DNA from: Pedobacter westerhofensis
GTDB lineage: Bacteria; Bacteroidota; Bacteroidia; Sphingobacteriales; Sphingobacteriaceae
DNA: 64,000 nucleotides
Direction: 5' to 3'
Assembly (NCBI RefSeq): GCF_900182595.1
Contig: NZ_FXTN01000014.1
Span: forward strand, 117,257 to 181,256
Under the pieces are notes generated by a model. The model did no database searches. It saw nothing but the letters and a program-made list of their open reading frames with translations, and was not told the origin of the DNA. This document shows positions 8,077 through 17,264 of the stretch, one piece after another; position 1 is the stretch's first letter; every line of letters starts with the position of its first letter. A program made the position numbers and the translations under genes.

Positions 8077-9246
8077 ATGATGAGAAAAACAAACTATCCT
8101 TCACTTACAGGAACATTCTTCTGTTTGCTGGTTTTCCTGTTGCTGAGCAGTTCATGCAGGCAGGCGCCCGCTGCAAAAAAACAAACGTCCGCAAGAACCG
8201 GCAGTGCAGAAATCAGGTATGCCCAGGGCTTTCGTATCGACTATTTTGACAATTATAAGTTGCTGAGCATCTATTCCGGTATAGGGCATGCGGCCGATAC
8301 TGCCCAATACGTGTTGCTCAAGAAAGGCGCAAAAGCTCCTGAGGGTTATACCAAAGCACAGCTGATTACCATTCCGGTGCAAAACCTGGTGGCGATGGCT
8401 TCCACACATGTGGCCCAGGCAGAATTTGCAGGCGTGACAGACGCGATCATTGGCCTCGGCAGTTTTAAATATATCACCTCTCCCGCTGTGCGGAAAAATA
8501 TCGCTGCTGGCAAAGTAAAGGATGTGGGCGTTGACGGAACCATGAACGATGAAATGCTGATCAGCATGAAACCCGGTCTGGTGATCGTAATGGGCAATCC
8601 CGATGCCAAATTCACAAAATATGCTACGCTTACCAATGCCGGTGTACCGGTAATGCTCAATTCTGAATGGCTGGAAACCACGCCGCTTGGACGTGCCGAA
8701 TGGGTAAAGGTAATGGCTGCATTAACCAATAAGGAAGAGTTTGTAAATGCAAAGTTTGATGCGATAGAAAAAGAATATCACCGTCTGGCAGAGATCGGCA
8801 GGAATGCAAAAACCAAACCTGCTGTTATCAGCGGAATGCCCTACAAAGGAGTATGGAACGTGCCCGATGGGGATAGTTATATGGCACAGTTTTTTAAAGA
8901 CGCCGGAACAAAATACAAATGGAGCAGCGTAAAAGGTAAAGGCAGCCTCGCCCTCAACTTCGAAACTGTTGCGCCCGAGGCCCTAAAGGCAGATTTCTGG
9001 ATCAATGCGGGTTATGTGGATTCTAAAAAAGATATCCAGGCCCTGGATGCCCGGTACGCTGACTTCAAACCCTTTAAAAGTGGGACAATTTTTAACAACA
9101 ACAAAAGGGTAAACGACCTGGGATCTAATGATTACTGGGAATCAGGTTCGGTAAGCCCGCAGCTGATCCTGGCCGACCTTATCAGGATCCTTCATCCCGA
9201 ACTGCTGCCGGGGCATCAGCTGGTATATTATAAACAACTGAACTGA
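8077..9246 (+). CDS. btuF: Cobalamin ABC transporter substrate-binding lipoprotein
   Basis: 389 aa. The N-terminus has a lipoprotein signal (LLLSSSC lipobox, Cys at about residue 27), so the mature protein would be tethered in the periplasm. The body is a TroA/FecB-like periplasmic binding domain of the corrinoid/siderophore class. It is the first gene after the cobalamin riboswitch and is followed by btuC and btuD, which makes corrinoids the likely ligand. An adjacent ATG pair gives two equivalent starts. Confidence 0.88.
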   Translation: MMRKTNYPSLTGTFFCLLVFLLLSSSCRQAPAAKKQTSARTGSAEIRYAQGFRIDYFDNYKLLSIYSGIGHAADTAQYVLLKKGAKAPEGYTKAQLITIPVQNLVAMASTHVAQAEFAGVTDAIIGLGSFKYITSPAVRKNIAAGKVKDVGVDGTMNDEMLISMKPGLVIVMGNPDAKFTKYATLTNAGVPVMLNSEWLETTPLGRAEWVKVMAALTNKEEFVNAKFDAIEKEYHRLAEIGRNAKTKPAVISGMPYKGVWNVPDGDSYMAQFFKDAGTKYKWSSVKGKGSLALNFETVAPEALKADFWINAGYVDSKKDIQALDARYADFKPFKSGTIFNNNKRVNDLGSNDYWESGSVSPQLILADLIRILHPELLPGHQLVYYKQLN

Positions 9247-9308
9247 TTGTTGGCAGCGCTGCGCCGATTACACCGCTGGCTAAACTCATTTTCGCAAAAT
9301 TTACACAA

Positions 9309-10337
9309 TTGAACAAGTTAAAAATTCTGGTATTGCTGTCGCTGCTGGTGATTGCTTTCCTGCTTGATGTAGCCTTTGGTTCTGTGCATATTCCTGTAAA
9401 GGAAGTGATCAGGGTATTGTTTACACCATACGCCAGTAATGAAAGCTGGATCTATATTATTGAAAAGATCAGGCTGCCCAAGGCGCTCACAGCCATTATT
9501 GTGGGCTGCGGGCTATCCGTCAGCGGATTGCAGATGCAAACCATTTTCCGTAACCCGCTGGCCGGCCCCTCGGTGCTGGGCATTACCGCTGGTGCAAGCC
9601 TCGGCGTGGCCCTCGTGATGTTTTCCGTAGGCAGCCTCACTAGTTTGTACACCATCAGGGAACTGGGGCTGTCCGGAAGCTGGCTGATCATTATTGCTTC
9701 CTCTTTGGGTGCAGCGCTGATTATGCTGGTGATTGTATCCATATCATCCTCCTTAAAAGACAATGTCATTGTGCTGATCGTTGGGGTCATGATCGGAAAT
9801 ATCACCCTTTCGCTGATCAGTATCTGGCAGTACTTCAGTTCTCCGGAGCTGATCAAAGATTACCTGATCTGGACTTTTGGCTCGCTCGGCGGAGTCACCG
9901 GGAACCAGCTGCTGATCCTTGCAATCGTAGTTTCCCTGGGACTGGTGATCTCCTTTCTGTCCTCCAAAATGCTCGACGCGCTGCTGCTTGGAGATAACTA
10001 TGCGCGCAGCATGGGCCTTACCGTAAAGCGCGCCCGTCTGGTCATTGTGCTCAGCACCAGCATCCTTGCCGGTGGGATCACTGCCTTTTGCGGACCTATC
10101 GCTTTTATCGGGATCGCAGTGCCCCACCTTGCCCGGGCGCTGTTTAATACTTCAAATCACCGTGTACTGATCCCTGCATGCTGCCTTATAGGGACAGTAT
10201 TAATGCTTACCTGTGATATTGTAGCTCAATTGCCCGGAAGTCAGACAGTTTTACCAATTAACGTAATTACAGCTTTAATCGGTTCACCGGTGGTGATCTG
10301 GATCATTGCAGGGCCACGCAAACTAAGGGGATTCTGA
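9309..10337 (+). CDS. btuC: Cobalamin ABC transporter permease
   Basis: 342 aa FecCD/BtuC-family permease with about ten membrane helices. Recognisable blocks are RLPKALTAIIVGCGLSVSG, then RNPLAGPSVLGITAGASLG, and GPIAFIGIAVPHLAR. The start is TTG: there is no in-frame ATG or GTG upstream that preserves the N-terminal helix. The stop overlaps the btuD start as TGATG, indicating translational coupling. Confidence 0.92.
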   Translation: MNKLKILVLLSLLVIAFLLDVAFGSVHIPVKEVIRVLFTPYASNESWIYIIEKIRLPKALTAIIVGCGLSVSGLQMQTIFRNPLAGPSVLGITAGASLGVALVMFSVGSLTSLYTIRELGLSGSWLIIIASSLGAALIMLVIVSISSSLKDNVIVLIVGVMIGNITLSLISIWQYFSSPELIKDYLIWTFGSLGGVTGNQLLILAIVVSLGLVISFLSSKMLDALLLGDNYARSMGLTVKRARLVIVLSTSILAGGITAFCGPIAFIGIAVPHLARALFNTSNHRVLIPACCLIGTVLMLTCDIVAQLPGSQTVLPINVITALIGSPVVIWIIAGPRKLRGF

Positions 10338-11338
10338 TGGAAAATGTGGTCTTACAAACTACCGGGCTTCATATCGGTTATCATGCCGGTAAAAAACAGG
10401 CCAGCACCATTGCCGGTCCCCTGGATTTATCCCTGTACCCCGGACAGATGATCTGTGTGCTTGGGCCAAACGGCTGCGGTAAATCAACGCTGCTCCGCAC
10501 AGTTTCGGGTCTGCAGCAGGCAGTTTCCGGATCGGTTGTCCTAAACGGGCGCGATCTGTCCCGCTTAAAACCTGCTGAACTGGCACGGCAGATAAGTTTG
10601 GTGCTTACTGATAATATCCGAAACGGCAACCTCGATGTGTATTCAGTGATCGCCCTTGGCCGCTATCCTTACTCGGGCTGGCTTGGTATATTGAACGAAG
10701 CGGATAAAGCTGCTATCAGCAAAGCCGTACAGATGACAGGCACAGCTGAATTCCTGAACCGTAAAATAGATAGCCTCAGTGATGGCGAATGTCAGAAAGT
10801 ATTGCTTGCGCGGGCGATGGCACAGGATACGCCCCTGATTGTTCTGGATGAACCCACCGCACATTTAGACCTTCCCAGTCGCATCCAGCTGATGCGGCTG
10901 CTGCATCAGCTGGCAAAAGAAAGCCCAAAGGCGATCCTTATTTCCACACATGAACTGGACCTGGCACTGCAGGTTGCGGATCAGATCTGGCTGATGGACA
11001 GCAATGGCCATCTGGCGGCCGGACTGCCGGAAGAACTGGTCTTAAACGGTGCTTTCCGGCAGGCTTTTGATAAGGACGGAATTTCATTTGATGCTGCAAC
11101 GGGCACTTTCCCCGTCCATATCACCGCTAAGGAAGATGTAGCTGTACATGGCGATGGAACCGCCGCTTTCTGGACCAGGAAAGCCCTGATCAGAAAGGGC
11201 TACGCCATAAGTACATCGGGCAATGCCAGTATCCTGATTACGATAGCTGAAAACCCCGAAGCAACACAATGGACAATGAAAACGACAGGGACTGAACAAA
11301 AATTCTATTCGATCAGAGAATTTCTTGAGGCTCTGTAG
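10337..11338 (+). CDS. btuD: Cobalamin ABC transporter ATPase with C-terminal extension
   Basis: 333 aa. The ABC domain has Walker A GPNGCGKST, signature SLSDGECQKV (the usual SGGE is SDGE here) and Walker B PLIVLDEPTAHLD followed by the H-loop STHELD. Typical BtuD/FecE ATPases are about 250 aa; residues from about 245 to the end form an extra domain with no family I recognise. It overlaps btuC by one base and powers corrinoid import through BtuC. Confidence 0.9.
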   Translation: MENVVLQTTGLHIGYHAGKKQASTIAGPLDLSLYPGQMICVLGPNGCGKSTLLRTVSGLQQAVSGSVVLNGRDLSRLKPAELARQISLVLTDNIRNGNLDVYSVIALGRYPYSGWLGILNEADKAAISKAVQMTGTAEFLNRKIDSLSDGECQKVLLARAMAQDTPLIVLDEPTAHLDLPSRIQLMRLLHQLAKESPKAILISTHELDLALQVADQIWLMDSNGHLAAGLPEELVLNGAFRQAFDKDGISFDAATGTFPVHITAKEDVAVHGDGTAAFWTRKALIRKGYAISTSGNASILITIAENPEATQWTMKTTGTEQKFYSIREFLEAL

Positions 11339-11388
11339 GCCGTTCTCCCGTCATCACAAACAACAATAAATCAATATAAAACAAGCAA

Positions 11389-13578
11389 ATGAATAAAAAT
11401 TTACAATTTATATCTTTCAGAAATGTGCTGATCGCCGGGGCTTTAATCAGCAGTCCGGCACTGGCGCAGGATAAGAAAGCTGATACCATTAGAACCAATG
11501 CACTGGACGAGGTAGTGGTCACCTCTTTACGTACCGAAACTAAGAGACGCGATGTACCGCAAAATATCACGGTGATCAGCAAACAGGCGATGGCACTAAC
11601 TGCCTACGGCGAAGTAACCGACTTACTTAAAAAGAACTCTTCCGTAAATATCATCCAGTACCCGGGGCTTTCTGCCGGGATCGGAATCCGTGGTTTCAGG
11701 CCACAGATCAGTGGCTTAAACCAGCGTTCATTGCTGCTGGTTGATGGCCGTCCGGCAGGTACGGCAAGTATTGCAACCATTAATCCTGCGGATATTGAAC
11801 GGATTGAAGTGCTAAAAGGACCGGCATCAGCTCTATATGGTTCTTCTGCCATGGGCGGGGTGGTCAATATCATTACCAAAAAGTCCTTCGGCGATGTACA
11901 CGGCAATGTATTTGCAGAATATGGCTCGTATGAAACCGCAAAACTGGGTGCCGATGCAGGCGGCAATATCACAAAGAAGCTGGATTTTAATTTATCCTTC
12001 CTCAGTTACGACAGGAATAAAAACATGAAACTGGGAAAAGGAAATCTTTTCAGGAATCTCTTTGATGCGGATAAAGCGGTAAAAAACTATACAACAGGCC
12101 CCGTTGAAGTAGATGATAACCGTTCTGATGGATTAAGGCGCGACTATACCAGGCTCAACTATAATACGGGAAGCCTGCGCCTGGGATATCAGATTGATGA
12201 TACCTGGAGACTGGATGTAAGGGGAGAGCGTTTCGTTGCCAAAGGTGTAGAAGCGCCAAGTGATATCTTTTATGGCAATGCACAGCCCAGCACAAAAGAT
12301 ATCGAGCGCCACAATGAAGAAGCAACACTTTCCGGCAATCTGTTCAGTCACAAGCTGTCGCTAAAGGGGTATACTTCCGAAGAAAATAACCTGAACTATA
12401 CGCTTACTGCTTCTGGTGTAAAAATTGCTCCCTACGCTTCCTTCAGCAGTGAAACCAGCTGGAAGGGTATACAGGCCAAAGATGCCTGGTCTTTAGGAAA
12501 GCATAACGTAATATTTGGTTTAGACTACAGCAATGCTGCCACCAGTTCAAAATCCTTTCTGGCAACAGGTGCAGAGAAAGCACCTTTTTCACCAAATTAC
12601 AGTCTCAGCTCCGCGGCAGCCTATGTACAGGGCCAGCTGAACTTTCTAAACAACCGGTTGGTAATTAACCCCGGTATCCGTATGGACCTGATCACCTATG
12701 ATGTAAAACAAACGCCCCTGTTAACCACCTATGCGGGCGGGAAACAGACCAATCCTTTTGTGAGCCCCAGTTTAGCAGCTCAGTATGCAGTAACAAAGCT
12801 GTTTACTGTACATGCAACTACAGGAAGGGCATTTGTTACCCCTGATGCTTATAATGTGGCGGGATACTCCGAAATCCTGTCGGACGGCAAAGCTACCGTT
12901 ACCCAGGGAAATCCCGGCTTAAAAAATGAAAACAGTATTTCCTGGGACGCAGGTTTAAGAATCTCAAAATCTGAACTGGGTTTAAGCGCTGATTTTACGT
13001 ATTACAGCACTTCGGTTAAGGACAGGATCACTACACAGCGCAGCATTCCGCCTGCCACACAATTAACTCCCGGTGGATTACAGATCAATAGCATCACTAC
13101 CTACGTTAATGCGAATAAAGCAAATATCAATGGTTTCGAGGCAGATTTTGCCCTGGATTTTGGAACACTGGCACACAAAGACTATGCACTGAAGCTGTTT
13201 GCCGATGCTACAAAATCTGCTAAAGCTAAAGAAGTAACGATTGCCGCTGACGGCACCCAAACGGCGAAGGATATTTATAACGTGGCTGATTTTACGGCCA
13301 GCTATGGCCTTGAATATAACAATTTAAAAGGGCTTGACCTGCGTTTGAGCGGACGTTATGTGGGTAAACGTAATGATACGGATTTCAACGATCCGTTGTC
13401 GCCGGAAATTGTTTACCCTGAGTTTATGACCCTGGATTTTGGTGCCGCATACACCTACAAAAAGAAACACACCATCAGTTTCCTGATGAACAATATCACA
13501 GATGAGAATTATTATGAAAAGCGCGGGTACAATCTTGCAGGCCGTAACTTCTCCCTCAAATATGCTTTAAGCTTTTAA
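11389..13578 (+). CDS. btuB: TonB-dependent outer-membrane receptor, BtuB-like
   Basis: 729 aa with a signal peptide ending at ALAQ. The plug domain includes the TonB-box region DEVVVTSLRTETKRRDVPQ and the block VLKGPASALYGSSAMGGVVN. The C-terminal barrel ends in aromatic SLKYALSF, as expected for an outer-membrane barrel. Its place behind a cobalamin riboswitch and btuFCD, and before adenosyltransferase and cobUSC, makes corrinoid uptake the best call. Confidence 0.9.
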   Translation: MNKNLQFISFRNVLIAGALISSPALAQDKKADTIRTNALDEVVVTSLRTETKRRDVPQNITVISKQAMALTAYGEVTDLLKKNSSVNIIQYPGLSAGIGIRGFRPQISGLNQRSLLLVDGRPAGTASIATINPADIERIEVLKGPASALYGSSAMGGVVNIITKKSFGDVHGNVFAEYGSYETAKLGADAGGNITKKLDFNLSFLSYDRNKNMKLGKGNLFRNLFDADKAVKNYTTGPVEVDDNRSDGLRRDYTRLNYNTGSLRLGYQIDDTWRLDVRGERFVAKGVEAPSDIFYGNAQPSTKDIERHNEEATLSGNLFSHKLSLKGYTSEENNLNYTLTASGVKIAPYASFSSETSWKGIQAKDAWSLGKHNVIFGLDYSNAATSSKSFLATGAEKAPFSPNYSLSSAAAYVQGQLNFLNNRLVINPGIRMDLITYDVKQTPLLTTYAGGKQTNPFVSPSLAAQYAVTKLFTVHATTGRAFVTPDAYNVAGYSEILSDGKATVTQGNPGLKNENSISWDAGLRISKSELGLSADFTYYSTSVKDRITTQRSIPPATQLTPGGLQINSITTYVNANKANINGFEADFALDFGTLAHKDYALKLFADATKSAKAKEVTIAADGTQTAKDIYNVADFTASYGLEYNNLKGLDLRLSGRYVGKRNDTDFNDPLSPEIVYPEFMTLDFGAAYTYKKKHTISFLMNNITDENYYEKRGYNLAGRNFSLKYALSF

Positions 13579-13621
13579 ATGAAATCAGAGCTGATAAAAA
13601 ATTCTTAAATTTAAACCTTGG

Positions 13622-13658
13622 CTTCATCGTTGTGATCAACAGGCAGCGATGAAGTTTT
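13622..13658 (+). terminator. Hairpin between btuB and the adenosyltransferase gene
   Basis: Arms CTTCATCG (13622-13629) and CGATGAAG (13647-13654) are followed by only TTTT. It may be a weak or partial terminator, or an mRNA-stabilising hairpin, between btuB and the downstream salvage genes. Confidence 0.4.
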
Positions 13659-13669
13659 AAATCTATACG

Positions 13670-14263
13670 ATGAAGATATATACTAAAAAAGGAGACAAAG
13701 GAACTACCGGGCTTTTCGGCGGCAAACGGGTAAGCAAAGACGATGTAAGGGTAGAGTGTATCGGTACGCTTGATGAAGTCAACTCGACGATAGGTTTTCT
13801 CCGGGTAAAACTGGGCGATTCACACGAATGGCAGCCTAACCTGCACAAGATCCAGAAAGATATGATGGACATGATGTCGCATCTGGCGCGGCCTTCGGAT
13901 ACCAAAAAGATCAATACCAATCCTATGCCGGCAGATGGGCCTGAGTTTTGTGAATCCTGGATTGATGAACTGGAAGGCGCAATGACACACCCCTCTGACT
14001 ACTTTATACTTCCCGGCGGAAATGAAATCTCGGCCTTATGCCATATGATCAGGACACAAATGCGCAGGGGCGAACGTCGTTTGGTAAGTCTCATTCAAAC
14101 GGATGAGGTAAATGAAATTATTCCGGCATACATCAACCGACTGTCTGACCTGTTCTTTACACTATCGCGTGCAGAAATGGACAAAGCAGGCGTTGCCGAA
14201 GAAAAATGGCAGTTGTTCCTGTATAAAAAGTTTAAGAAAGCCGAACCTGCACCTGAATCTTAA
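13670..14263 (+). CDS. pduO: Cob(I)alamin adenosyltransferase, PduO type
   Basis: 197 aa. It transfers the adenosyl group of ATP to cob(I)alamin or cobinamide. The N-terminus MKIYTKKGDKGTTGLFGG and the block RVECIGTLDEVNSTIGFLR are diagnostic of the PduO/EutT-like family; the conserved segment with ARAEMD-like residues appears near LSRAEMDKAG. cobU follows three bases later, so both are probably on one transcript. It could equally be named cobO/cobA by function. Confidence 0.92.
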   Translation: MKIYTKKGDKGTTGLFGGKRVSKDDVRVECIGTLDEVNSTIGFLRVKLGDSHEWQPNLHKIQKDMMDMMSHLARPSDTKKINTNPMPADGPEFCESWIDELEGAMTHPSDYFILPGGNEISALCHMIRTQMRRGERRLVSLIQTDEVNEIIPAYINRLSDLFFTLSRAEMDKAGVAEEKWQLFLYKKFKKAEPAPES

Positions 14264-14266
14264 TTT

Positions 14267-14773
14267 ATGCTGATTTATGTAAGTGGCGGGGTAAGAAGCG
14301 GCAAAAGTGCCTGGGCGCAGCAGCGGGCAAAAGAATTGACTGCCCAACCAGTGTATATCGCCACAGCAAAAATCTGGGACGAAGATTTCCGTATGCGTGT
14401 ACAGCGACATCAGGATGAGCGCGGGCCGGAGTGGACTACTTTCGAAGCTTACCGCGACCTGCACTTGTTACCTTTAAAAGGCCGCATTGCAGTGATCGAC
14501 TGTGTAACCTTGTGGCTGACTAACTTTTTTATGGATCATGAGAATAATATTGATCTGTCTTTAGCAGATTTTAAGAAAGAAATTGATCAGTTATGTTCCA
14601 TCGACGCTACATTTATTATCATTTCCAATGAACTGGGGATGGGCATGCATGCCGATACGGAGATCGGGCGTAAATTTGCAGACCTGCAGGGCTGGGCAAA
14701 CCAGTATGTAGCGGCCAGGGCAGAGGAAGCTGTTTTTATGGTTTCGGGCTTGCCTTTGCATTTAAAGAAATAA
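14267..14773 (+). CDS. cobU: Adenosylcobinamide kinase / guanylyltransferase
   Basis: 168 aa. It phosphorylates adenosylcobinamide and then guanylylates it. The P-loop is SGGVRSGKSAWA near residue 5, followed by YIATAKIWDEDFRMRVQRHQ and the Walker B-like VIDCVTLWLTNF. It follows the adenosyltransferase and precedes cobS by 22 bp; cobT, which in many genomes sits near here, is not present. Confidence 0.94.
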   Translation: MLIYVSGGVRSGKSAWAQQRAKELTAQPVYIATAKIWDEDFRMRVQRHQDERGPEWTTFEAYRDLHLLPLKGRIAVIDCVTLWLTNFFMDHENNIDLSLADFKKEIDQLCSIDATFIIISNELGMGMHADTEIGRKFADLQGWANQYVAARAEEAVFMVSGLPLHLKK

Positions 14774-14795
14774 AAAAACGCAAGTAATTGAACTC

Positions 14796-15587
14796 ATGAT
14801 CAACCGGGAACTGAAACTTTTTTTTACCGCATTGTCCTTTTATACCAGGTTGCCGGCGCCAGCTGCTATGCGCGATGAGCCTATTGGCTTATTAGCTGAT
14901 GCGATTAAATACCTTCCCCTGATTGGCTGGATTACCGGATTTGTTGCTGCTGCGGTTTATCTGCTGGCAAACTTTCTTTTTGGGAATGCCCTGGCCGTGC
15001 TTTTTTCGATGCTTGCCGGCCTGTTGCTGACGGGTGCTTTTCATGAAGATGGGTTTGCGGATGTTTGTGACGGATTTGGCGGGGGATGGACAAAAGACAA
15101 GATTCTGGAAATCATGAAGGACAGCCGGCTCGGCACTTATGGTGTGGCCGGACTGATCCTGCTGCTGGGCATCAGGTTTATAGCAATTATCCAGGTCACG
15201 TCAGACGTAAATGCAATCGTGATCCTTGGTATTTTTGTGATCGCACATTCGCTGAGCAGGTTTTCGGCAATGATCGTTGCCTCCAACCATAGTTATGCGC
15301 GCAGTTCGGAGAGTAAGGCCGGTGTTGCGGTAGCAGAGAAAAGCAAGGCCGCTAACCTTATTGTCGCGGCCATATATACATTACTGCCTCTCGCGGGCCT
15401 GATCTTTTACACCGGGGAATCTACTATTGCTTTCATCCTGATTCCTGTGGTTTTAACCAGTTATTATCTTGGCTATTATTTTAAAAAATGGATAGGGGGA
15501 TATACAGGAGACTGTCTTGGCGCCGTACAGCAGATAACGGAAGTGGTGATTTATCTTTCTTTGTTCCTGGTATGGAAATTTATCTGA
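14796..15587 (+). CDS. cobS: Adenosylcobinamide-GDP ribazoletransferase
   Basis: 263 aa membrane enzyme that joins GDP-cobinamide to alpha-ribazole(-phosphate). The family motif FHEDGFADVCDGFGGG is followed by KILEIMKDSRLGTYG, and several hydrophobic helices surround it. Its end overlaps the predicted cobC start by 16 bp, so the two are translationally coupled. Confidence 0.94.
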   Translation: MINRELKLFFTALSFYTRLPAPAAMRDEPIGLLADAIKYLPLIGWITGFVAAAVYLLANFLFGNALAVLFSMLAGLLLTGAFHEDGFADVCDGFGGGWTKDKILEIMKDSRLGTYGVAGLILLLGIRFIAIIQVTSDVNAIVILGIFVIAHSLSRFSAMIVASNHSYARSSESKAGVAVAEKSKAANLIVAAIYTLLPLAGLIFYTGESTIAFILIPVVLTSYYLGYYFKKWIGGYTGDCLGAVQQITEVVIYLSLFLVWKFI

Positions 15588-16147
15588 TCAGGCATACGAC
15601 ACCTTTGACGGAAAAAGGCCAGATCTACGGAAGGACAGATGTAGCGCTCGGTGAAAGCTTTCAGGAAGAAGCAGCAAAGATTCTGGCACAATTACCTGTC
15701 CATATGGATGCTGTATTTTCCAGTCCATCATTAAGATGTACCCGGCTTGCGGCGGCTATTACAGATCATTATTCAGAAGTTTCCGGCGCTGAAACACGGG
15801 CTGTCGATGAACTGCCTTTTCAAACAGATGAAGCTTTGTATGAACTCAATTTTGGCGACTGGGAAGGTAAAACCTGGGATACTATAGACCGCGCAGCATC
15901 AGAAACCTGGATGAGCGATTTTGTACATCTCTCACCACCAGGCGGCGAAACCATGCTGGAAATGCAGCACAGGGTTTCTAATTTCTGGGATCGATTACTG
16001 CAGCAGCCCTACAAGAATGTATGCGTAGTTACACACGGGGGAGTAATCCGTATTCTCCTGGCCAGGTACAAATCGGTTCTGCTTAAAGATTCCTTTTCTA
16101 TAAAGGTAGGCATGGCAGAAGTTTTTAAACTGTCGGTTTCCGGCTGA
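15572..16147 (+). CDS. cobC: Alpha-ribazole phosphatase-like histidine phosphatase
   Basis: 191 aa. The catalytic phosphohistidine motif is LIRHTTPL (IRHT) at the N-terminus, and the second His lies in CVVTHGGVIRIL. It probably removes the 5'-phosphate of alpha-ribazole phosphate or adenosylcobalamin phosphate. A longer reading frame opens at 15488, but the ATG at 15572 puts the beta-strand and RH motif at the normal position. Its 3' end overlaps the convergent MOSC gene by 23 bp. Confidence 0.88.
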   Translation: MEIYLIRHTTPLTEKGQIYGRTDVALGESFQEEAAKILAQLPVHMDAVFSSPSLRCTRLAAAITDHYSEVSGAETRAVDELPFQTDEALYELNFGDWEGKTWDTIDRAASETWMSDFVHLSPPGGETMLEMQHRVSNFWDRLLQQPYKNVCVVTHGGVIRILLARYKSVLLKDSFSIKVGMAEVFKLSVSG

Positions 16148-16946
16148 TCAAACGGATCTCATCACCAACACGGATCATCCCGCTGCCCTGATGGATCAGG
16201 TTTTGCCCAAATAATACCTTTTTATTAATGGTACGGTATCCGGCCAATGTTTTTAAAGGCTCCTGGCCCTTTTCACCCGTTTGCTGGTCGATCGTAGTAA
16301 GAACACAGCGGGCACATGGCTTTACTGCTGAAAACAGCATTTCCCCAACATAAAAGCTGCCAAAGCTGTCTTCAATGTGCGGCTCTCCGCCTGTAAACAC
16401 AAAATTAGGACGGAACCTGTCCATCCTTACCGGCACCTCAAGTTTTTTATTGAGCCCGTCAAGTGAAGCCTGACTAATCAGCAGACATGGATAACCATCC
16501 GAAAAGCCAACGATTTCATTATTTTCTGCGTACCTGGGATCTACCAGTCTTCTTGCATCTGCCGGCATTTTTACAAGCCGAACGGACATCTGCATAAAAT
16601 CAGAAAACCACTCATTTAAGAGTTTGCTCACCTCCAGGCCTGTGGATTCGTCATCCCAGATGGAAACAGGAATGCTGAGGCCGGTATTTTCTTCCACTGA
16701 GAAGGAGATTGATTGGGCAGGGTCTTTTTTATGGGTTACTGTTATTCTTTCTGCGTCGATGCCCACCTGCAGCATCGCCAGTTCAAAGTATTTCCTTTGG
16801 GTAACGAACACGCCTTTTTCATCTATCAGCATCCATTTCCGGTCGTATTTTAAACCTGTTTCTACAAGTTCAGCTTGTTGCAAACTGATGCCTCCCAAAG
16901 ATTTAACCGGATATATATAGAGCTCAGACAAATAAAAGTTATTCAT
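16125..16946 (-). CDS. MOSC-domain protein (mARC/YcbX-like)
   Basis: 273 aa. The N-terminal MOSC beta-barrel domain carries LYIYPVKSLGG and YDRKWMLID. The C-terminal MOSC domain carries RFRPNFVFTGG and a candidate molybdenum-ligating Cys in KPCARCVLTTID, followed by the typical PLKTLAGYR. Such proteins bind molybdenum cofactor and reduce N-hydroxylated compounds. It is convergent with cobC and overlaps its 3' end; no partner reductase gene is adjacent. Confidence 0.88.
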   Translation of the reverse strand: MNNFYLSELYIYPVKSLGGISLQQAELVETGLKYDRKWMLIDEKGVFVTQRKYFELAMLQVGIDAERITVTHKKDPAQSISFSVEENTGLSIPVSIWDDESTGLEVSKLLNEWFSDFMQMSVRLVKMPADARRLVDPRYAENNEIVGFSDGYPCLLISQASLDGLNKKLEVPVRMDRFRPNFVFTGGEPHIEDSFGSFYVGEMLFSAVKPCARCVLTTIDQQTGEKGQEPLKTLAGYRTINKKVLFGQNLIHQGSGMIRVGDEIRLISRKPTV

Positions 16947-17264
16947 TGCATAAAGTTAAAAAAACCTGAGGATAATTCTTCATCATATTTTACCCGGACT
17001 TTGCTGTAGGCAGGTACTCAGTAGCCCCAAAGTAAGGAAACACTCACAAGTCATAAATGACAGAAAATGAGGACTGAATGACGCGCTGCTGATTACTTAC
17101 TGATGACTTGCTTACAGCAAGCTCCGGGAAAGCTCCGGACAAACTTAATACAGCATTGATCATATACATTGATATTTATAATTAAATCAACAGATCTATT
17201 ATGAATTTGCTAAATTTGAATAGCGGAAGAAGGATAAATCTGACGGGGAAGTAAATTTACATAC
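16947..17264. other. Divergent intergenic region, 318 bp
   Basis: It lies between the start of the MOSC gene and the start of the 17265 gene. It contains a -7 box TAAATTTG at 17211-17218 for the rightward gene, a short inverted repeat CTTGC/GCAAG (17107-17121), and a direct repeat AGCTCCGG at 17120-17127 and 17131-17138. I see no coding potential or RNA gene. Confidence 0.6.
17211..17218 (+). promoter_or_regulatory. Candidate -7 box for the gene at 17265
   Basis: TAAATTTG matches TAnnTTTG and lies 47 bp before the ATG. No clear -33 box is seen, so this is a moderate call. Confidence 0.45.

Noticed and set aside
15488..15571. N-terminal extension of the cobC frame
   Set aside because: The extra 28 residues lie over the end of cobS and have no counterpart in histidine phosphatases, whose RH motif sits next to the start at 15572.
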